Assembly (NCBI GenBank): GCA_037127255.1
Contig: JBANSL010000005.1
Coordinates: 78,063,160-78,127,159 of the forward strand
DNA length: 64,000 nucleotides
Source of the DNA: Persicaria tinctoria
Lineage: Eukaryota > Streptophyta > Magnoliopsida > Caryophyllales > Polygonaceae
Direction of reading: 5' to 3'
Shown here: one piece after another, positions 57,316-64,000 of the stretch
How the letters are laid out: each line of letters begins with the position of its first letter
How positions within the stretch are numbered: position 1 is the first letter of the stretch
The notes under the pieces: model-generated
Seen by the model: only the letters and a program-made list of their open reading frames with translations
What the model was told of the DNA's origin: nothing
Database searches by the model: none
Position numbers and translations under genes: made by a program

Positions 57316-60300
57316 GTGTATGTTCTCATGCAATATGACGGCTTTCATGATCAAGAAAAGAAAGCGGGGACTAATGATTATGGATGGAACATTGAATCTG
57401 CACTAGATGATTTTAATTTGACTTTGGCTTGTCAAAGGTTTCCATCAATCACTTTGGGAAGTTCCTCATTTTTGGAATTGTATGATGATTCTGCTTGTTC
57501 TGCTGCTGTGAGGTGCCACACTGCAGCTCAAAAGCTTGATAGTTTTTTTCCTAAATCAGCCAGCAAAGAGTCAGTAGCTCCAGCTAGACCTTCTGAACAT
57601 GAAATTTGGCCTTTCCTTCCTGCACTTCCTAGTATGGTCTCCCCCGATGCAAAAGATGAAGGAACTTTGGTGTTACACTCTCATGCTCAAGAACAAAATG
57701 CTGAATCTGATCACGAGTTTGATGTAGATGATTGTTCTTCCTATATTGTTGAGGAAATTGGCACACCTACAGAATTTGTTCTCGACAAACCTATCAGTTG
57801 CATTCCTGGAGTCAGTAAAAAGCATTGCCGTCAGTTGGATGAATGTGGCTTTCATACGGTAAGTCTTTTGTACCTACTATATATATTTGTCTGCTTCACA
57901 TCCAAAGCAGATGCTATTGTTTGGAAGGAAAAAAAAAACAAATGGCAAGAACCATTACTTCACTTGTCTCTTACTAAAATCTATGACTAGTTACTGAGGA
58001 TTCTCTCTACTTTCAAGGCCTTTGTAATTCATCAACCAAGTGTGACAGTAGCTTGGAATAAATCTAAATCTAAACAACCGTGATTTTTATTATGATAGGT
58101 TACCTTTACTTTTGAGAATTATCAGAAAGGCAGTTAATATGGTGTTTTCATGCAGTTGCGCAAGTTACTGCACCATTTTCCTCGGACATATGCTGATGCA
58201 CAGAATCCACATATTGGAATTGTTGATGGGCAGTATCTTATATTCATCGGAAGAATTTTATCTTCCAAGTAAGTTTATTTTTCTGCAATCCCCTGCCACT
58301 CCCACATCTGTTGCAGTTAAGGATTAGAGTATAAGGCCTGACTGTTTTGTTAGGTAGGCATGTCAATCCTTTTTTGTGAAGAACAAAGAGGTTGATTTGT
58401 TGAAATAGGTTCTCAGTTTATTACTATGCATATGCAAAACATTTGGAGGATTGAGAATGAATTGTATTCTGAAATAATCAGCTAATGAAATTACAGGGTA
58501 TATAGCACTAGCATACACTATAATATATTGCAGAAAAGAAATCCTATTTTAATACCTTATAATTGGGGATTCTTTTCTTCCAACACCCCCCTCAAGTTGG
58601 GGACTATATGTCGATCATTCCCAGCTGAATTCTCAAAGGTTGGTGTATGAAGACTTTGATCAAGAACATCAACTCTCTGCACTTTAGTGAGGACACGATT
58701 AAATTTCAGGCATCCATGATCAATATTTTTTTGATAAAGTTTTGATCAAAGTTGATGTGCTTTTTGTGGTCATGGTGAATTTGGTGTTTTGCAGCTTTGT
58801 TTTCAGAGCATAGTTACATATGCAAGTTGTCTGTTGACCTTAAACTCATTTAGTAGTCTTCATAATCAAGACACTTTATAAATACAAATGCCACGACCAC
58901 GAGCCAATGATATAAACTCTGCTTTTGCAGTACTCATAGCAATAACTGATTGCTTATTGCAACTGGCTAGGATCCCAAACATATACGTACAATGACCTGA
59001 TGTCAACCTTCTATCAGTCAGAGATCTTGTCCAGTCTGCATGTCTAAAACTTTGTAGACCATTTCCTGGTGTAGTTTCTATATATAGTGTACTTTCAACC
59101 ACTGTAGACTGCACAAGATGTAGTACTTTAAGGGTACTAATGTATGGTATTGCAACATCCTTGATGGCATAGCCGAAGGGGGTGCTTCAATACTCTACAT
59201 TAGTGTGCGTGTCCGACTTGTGATAGCCTAGGCTTGAAGAGATAGGATCCACATTGGACATTGTCCATCCAACCCACATGGTAGAGCCTCGTGGATTAGA
59301 GTCCACAGGTTACTAGGCTACGCTGGGAGCTGACATATAGGCCCATTTTGGTAGCAAATGAACCCTATGGAACCTTGTTATCTTGTAAATATTTCCTAAG
59401 TTTTCAATATATTTTACCCTTGAAAAAAATGATGTATCACTTTAAGTGAATGCATAAACTGGATGTCTTTGCTCACTGCAGAAGAAATATCCGGGTGCAT
59501 GTGTGACAGGTAAATCAGTTTCCCTGCCGAACTTCGATTTATTCATGATCAAAACTCTTTCCATCTTCTGCAACTAAATTGACATTAGGTTCTTTAAGTG
59601 TTTCAGTTGGCTTGCAATCCAGCATTCCCGGTTCTTGACGCAGATCTAGAGCATATTTATGCTAAGAGAGGGTGATTAAAAAACTCATATAATCATCCCT
59701 CTTTAAGGCTTCTTTTGAACTGTAGATTACCTTCGAGGCCACCCCAGTTGGCTTCATAATGCAAGTCAAACTATTGCTAAAAAGTTTGCAATTCATTGTA
59801 ATACTCAGCCATATCCAATCATCCTTACCATATCTCCTTTATCTTATTCTTGATTTCAAATACTTGAGATGCATTCTCAAGTCCGAAGGAATAAATAAGA
59901 TCAACTGATTTGTGATACTGTTGTGTTGATGAGCCATGCCCTGACAATTGAGTTGCTGAGTTTCTTACTTGCCTACTAAGCATTAAGTCATGAGACCTCT
60001 CCAGTGATATATCATATATCCCATCTTTCCTCCCCCTCAGCTTACCGAATGGACATATTGCAACCTTTCAATTTCACATTTCCATTAAGGTCAACAGACA
60101 ACTTGCGTAATAGAGTGTAGAATAAAAATTGGTAGTTGTTGATGAAGAATCCTTCTCCACACCTGGAATCCTTGTTGGAACAGTGGTTATGGTTTTGAAG
60201 AGAAGTTACACTACAGATGGCAATTACACCATGCAACTGTTGGATAACTGACATGAATTGTATTTCTGGTCTATTCAGCTAATGGAAATCACAGATTATA

Positions 60301-62757
60301 TAGCAGTGCCAGCAAGCATACAGCATAATATTTTAAAATAAAAAAATCCCTATATTAAGGAAAGACTAAAATTATCTTGATCCTACTGCTAATAATTAAC
60401 ACTCAAATCATATCTAATGGTTGAGCTGTAAAACCAATTTAGCTATTTTAACGGGTTAACTATTATCTGTTAGGGGAATCGTTTGAACTCTTGATGATGT
60501 AACCCCCTGGGATCCAAACCTAATACATAAGTTGCTAAATCCTTGATATTATCTCTTGTGTATACATATTGGAATGATTGAAAAATTATTCCCTTATAAA
60601 CAGGGATTCTTTTCTTCCAAAAATATACTTTCAAACTGCACCACTTCGCCCAAGCTGTTCCTGCTGTGACAGCTGTCATAGAAATTTAATAGATCAATAT
60701 CTTTTAGTTAGTTTTATGATTGGGTGATTCTGTGGTTAAATATCGGCTATATCTTATGGGATCACTATCCAATTTGTAATTTTTATATCTAATCTTCTTC
60801 TTTGCCCTTTCTGCCACTGGAATGTAAGTTCAAGCACCCGAAAAGATTGTCCATGGGATATATGTGGACAAAGGGATAAACAACAAGCTATTCGGCCGGG
60901 GGGGGGGGGGAGGCTAGACATTACCTCTGCTTCAATTTAAATGTTTAACTTTCTTAATATCACACACTGATATCTAGTTAAGGGAGAAGTTTGGTGGGTG
61001 TGGTGATTCACCATTAGTTAATGTTTATACTCACAAGTCGTACGTAATGCAGAGGAGTTCGAGCTAGCTATTCCTTTTCTTTTCTGGAGGTTGTTGTGGG
61101 TGGTGAGATCACAGGTTATCATTCACCTGCTAAACCTAGGGAAAATGGTGATGAAAATTGCGGAAATAGGACAATTTACTTGCATTTGAAGAAATTTTTC
61201 CGTGGTGCTCGTTTCACAAGTCAACCATTTCTAAGGTGTCTCCAACAGAAGCATAAAGAAGGAGATTTTGTCTGTGTTAGTGGCAAGGTAAGCATTCTGC
61301 AACATTGCTTTTTTCTTTTTATTTGCTTTTGGATGTGTTTTTTCTTAAATACAGAATATGAATTTGAAAAAAGTTTCTTTGGCTTTCAATTTCGGTGAAG
61401 TTGTTAAACTGTCTGCTATCTCATTGACATTGCTATGTGAGGGTGTTGATTATAATTGGAAGGGGTGTGTGTATATATATAAATATATATTAAGCGTTAG
61501 AGTAGAGCTTTAGGTGGGATAAACCGGGAATGTTGTTGCTCTTTTCCTGCTGAAATAAACCACAAAAATAGAGCTTTTGCATATTGTTTACATGAAAACA
61601 CATGCTTGGCTGCCTATTGATCTTTTCAATCCTTTTACTCCTGGGAAATTTGATGACTACTTTCATTTAGGATGGGAAGAACAATAGATTGGCCAGAAAG
61701 GAAAGTAGTCAAAGATGCTAGCTAGGTATTATGTGGTTTACTTGTGTCCATAGTCGACTTCGGACATGTTATATAGTACACAAGCACTCATGTTAGGATT
61801 TCTTGGTATTTAATCGGATAATGTCAAGGAGATGTGAATGATTTTATAGATTTATTACTTGCTGTTCTTTGTGAGGAATTTCTGTGCATGATTGTGTCTT
61901 CTCTTTGAGAATCCATTCCATTAAATAATTTTTTTTGCACATGTATTTTAAGTCAAATATTTACTACTAATAAACTAATCGCTACATTAATTCACCAATT
62001 CTCTAATCTATCTTAGGCAAGAATGCATATACCTAATTCTTTAATCAGGATATCCATTATACTTTCAACACTTTCTAACACTATGCATCCATCTGTAGAC
62101 CTTGGGACATTTGACATTAGTTAAATATTCTTCAGCAATTGGGATAACTTTGAGCACCACATGTTGCTGAGTTAGGAACAACAATAAGAATTATTCGTAA
62201 AGATGTGTCAAAATTTGAATGTCCTTTTACAAATCCTTGCTTCAACACTATGCTGTCTACATCTATCTTCACTTGTGTGATTGTGTTTTAAATGAACTTC
62301 TTTATTCAACTATGGTTTACTGAACACAGATTTTGCTGAAATGTATGTTCTAGTGCTCATTGTCTTTGACATATCTTTTTCTTTTTCTCCATGTGTTCTT
62401 ACTTTCTCATTTTCTTCCCCATGGTTTTTTTTTTTTTTTTTTTAATTGTCCTTTGTTAGCATTATGTGAATGTCATATAGTGTGCTGAACCCAATAGGTT
62501 AGGAGCATGAATATTGACGACCACTATGAAATGAGGGAATATAGTTTGGATGTGATTGGAGATGAATGCAGTCCATCTGCATTTATAGAGAGGAGGCCCT
62601 ACCCTATATACCCTTCAAAAGGAGGACTCAAACCTCAATTTCTCAGAGATATCATCCGAAGGTATTCTTTTCTGCTGTCTTTTACTCTTTTTTACCAAGC
62701 ATTAATCTAAGTCTCTTGCTTTGGAATATTAGACAACTTATAAGTTCTAATGACGAG

Positions 62758-62808
<51 letters not shown>

Positions 62809-63932
62809 TCCCTCCCTCCGTATCGCAATACTTGTTGTTTTAGCTCTATGCACACTTATTAATAAAACCTATCTTTACTTTACTTTTATAGCTTAAAATA
62901 CCTAAAAGGAGTAATTATTACCTATAAAAAGAGCAATCATTACCTATAAAGACAATAATTATAGCTAAAACAACAAGTTTTTTGATACAACTAAAACAAC
63001 AAGTATTGCGATACGGAGGGAGTATATATATATATGTATGTATGTATGTATATATGGGGTGTTAGGTGGCTTGACAAAGCTGCGGCACGTGTGACTTTAT
63101 AAATATTTTGAGAAACTACATAATCCCGCAGTTAGGCTCCCAATGCTTGTAATAATTTGTTAGATTGAAGGGGTTTCCTTAGAACTGCTTTTTATCTCAC
63201 TATATGTGCAATGGAAAAGTCAAATGAAGCATGTGAATGATGCAAAGGAATGAAGGAATAATTAAAGATCATCTTATTGACATATATGCGAAGGTAATTT
63301 ATTCAACATTGTTACTCGACTATCTAGTAGATAACAATTTTCAGTAGCAGGGAAAATTGTTCAGTGCTTTGTTATTAAAAATTACCGTTTTAGTAACCAT
63401 ATGATCTTCCTTTTGCTTCACCATTACTTGAAATGGAGAGGAATGAATTTCTGGTTGTGAGTCTTTGTCCAAAATCAAAAGAGCGATTGGGTTGAAAAAA
63501 TAAAGGATTTATAACCATCTCATTCTCATAAATAACTGATTATATTAGCAGTGGAAATTAAATTATTTTTTAGCTATTTCTTCCTCTTGATCAAAACATG
63601 GGAGGGAGTGTTTATTGATAGTGATTTTCTGGTTTCTAATTTTTGAAATTTGTTTGGGTAGTTTATATTAATGGTTGATATGTTGTTAATGAAAAAGATG
63701 GGTCATGGGTGAATATTTCCTTTTTCAGTGATAGGAAGACTCTAGTGATTTTGTTTCTTTTGTAATTTGATTTGCTCTAAAGTTTGCATTCGTTAGCAGT
63801 AAGTAACTGGTGCATGTTCGCTTATTCAATTTTTGCACTCCATCATTCAGAACCTTACAGGATTTGCCTTCTCATGTGGATCCTATTCCCCAAGATATCA
63901 CGAGTGAATTTGACCTTCTACCTCTCCATGAT
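57316..63932 (+). CDS. RECG: ATP-dependent DNA helicase homolog RECG, 5' half (partial)
   Basis: Plant RECG is an organelle-targeted branch-migrating helicase that acts in recombination and repair. Five exons are in view: 57316-57858, 58156-58268, 61053-61287, 62498-62661 and 63851-63932. Their phases agree and all sites are GT-AG. The protein starts with VYVLMQYDGFHDQ and continues through LACQRFPSITLGSS, PISCIPGVSKKHCRQLDECGFHTLRKLLHHFPRTYAD (split across exons 1-2), DGQYLIFIGRILSSKGVRASYSFSFLEVVV (wedge OB-fold), GGLKPQFLRDIIRR and DPIPQDITSEFDLLPLHD. The helix-hairpin and wedge domains are covered; the two RecA-like helicase domains must lie to the right of the window. The first exon here follows an acceptor (GATAG), so at least one earlier exon with the start codon and targeting peptide is expected and was not found. 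Confidence 0.9.
58457..60622 (-). mobile_element. Internally deleted Ty1/copia remnant in a RECG intron, antisense to the gene
   Basis: Two LTR-like copies are visible, about 58457-58594 and 60253-60622. Both begin TGAATTGTATT and end with GGGATTCTTTTCTTCC; the right one is longer because of an insertion at about 60362-60575. On the minus strand between them are RT tail pieces (EHKYALDLRQEPGMLDCKPTE, about 59680-59560), RNase H (HADWTRSLTDRRLTSGHCTY, about 59050, and MSTAKAEFISLA) and the copia C-terminus (KHINFDQNFIKK, QLGMIDI) up to 58600. There are many stops, and gag, protease, integrase and most of RT are gone. Confidence 0.8.
59165..59440 (+). repeat. Probable short insertion inside the copia remnant
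   Basis: This stretch interrupts the minus-strand RT to RNase H order. It has its own character (GGATCCACATTGGACATTG, GTAGAGCCTCGTGGATTAG) and ends CAATATATTTTACCCTTGAAAAAA, like a SINE-type 3' end. A and B boxes could not be assigned. Confidence 0.35.
60898..60910. repeat. G homopolymer of 13
   Basis: A run of 13 G residues in the third RECG intron region before 61053. It could form G-stacked structures in the pre-mRNA, and its exact length is prone to sequencing error. Confidence 0.8.
62758..62807. repeat. (TA)n microsatellite
   Basis: About 24 TA units adjoin the left border of the MITE at 62808. Further TA and TATG units lie on the other side (63023-63052). Confidence 0.9.
62808..63022. 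mobile_element. Stowaway-type MITE in a RECG intron
   Basis: The left end CTCCCTCCCTCCGTATCGCAAT (with four extra bases) and the right end (inverted) CTCCCTCCGTATCGCAATACTT are bordered by TA. The interior (TATGCACACTTATTAATAA, ACCTATAAAAAGAGCAATCA) matches the outer MITE in TAF2 intron 24 at 15787-16289. It seems to have inserted into, or seeded, a TA microsatellite. Confidence 0.88.
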
Positions 63933-64000
63933 GTAAGCAAAGTATACTCGTTAATTATTTCGAGGTCAGAAGATCATTATATAGACCAGTTGCATTTGCA

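Overview
This is a gene-poor, transposon-rich stretch of a plant nuclear genome. The evidence is two multi-exon genes with GT-AG introns, Ty1/copia and LINE elements with a C-terminal RNase H domain, and many Stowaway-type MITEs. The two genes read like those of a core eudicot, possibly an asterid, but I cannot name the species.

Layout. 1-14 kb: a degenerate Ty1/copia element on the minus strand (1560-7500, both LTRs, 5-bp target duplication), then a PIF/Harbinger-like TIR element (8641-9638), a Stowaway-type MITE (9662-10977) split by a Mutator-like MITE (9938-10916), a duplicated 0.35-kb segment and a LINE 3' end. 14.2-32.4 kb: the TAF2 gene (TFIID subunit 2) on the minus strand. I could place 25 exons whose phases all agree and which join to 4149 nt, or 1382 codons plus stop, close to the usual plant TAF2 length. 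Its introns hold nested Stowaways, another TIR MITE, an antisense Ty1/copia remnant and SINE-like or LINE-like pieces. 32.58-40.37 kb: a nearly full-length 7.8-kb LINE on the minus strand with a 24-nt poly(A) and an 11-bp target duplication. It sits only 145 bp upstream of the TAF2 start codon, leaving a TATA box on the TAF2 side. 40.4-57.3 kb: intergenic repeats, namely a long inverted repeat, a palindrome-bearing TIR element with a nested retro-insertion, a Ty3/gypsy tail with a GC-rich island, a probable mariner-like element split by a second copy of the Mutator-like MITE, direct repeats, LINE pieces and MITEs. 57.3-64 kb: the first half of a RECG-type DNA helicase gene on the plus strand (five exons seen), which continues beyond the window; its targeting-peptide exon was not found.

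The two genes point away from each other and are separated by about 25 kb of transposons. They do not form a pathway together: TAF2 acts in nuclear transcription initiation, and plant RECG acts in organelle DNA recombination and repair.

The strongest candidate for something undescribed is the LINE's first open frame (39422-36771). It is about 880 codons, interrupted by one homopolymer frameshift, and rich in Tyr, Leu, Ile and Cys. It shows no CCHC knuckle and no RNA-binding motif I recognise, and it overlaps the ORF2 start codon by 11 nt.
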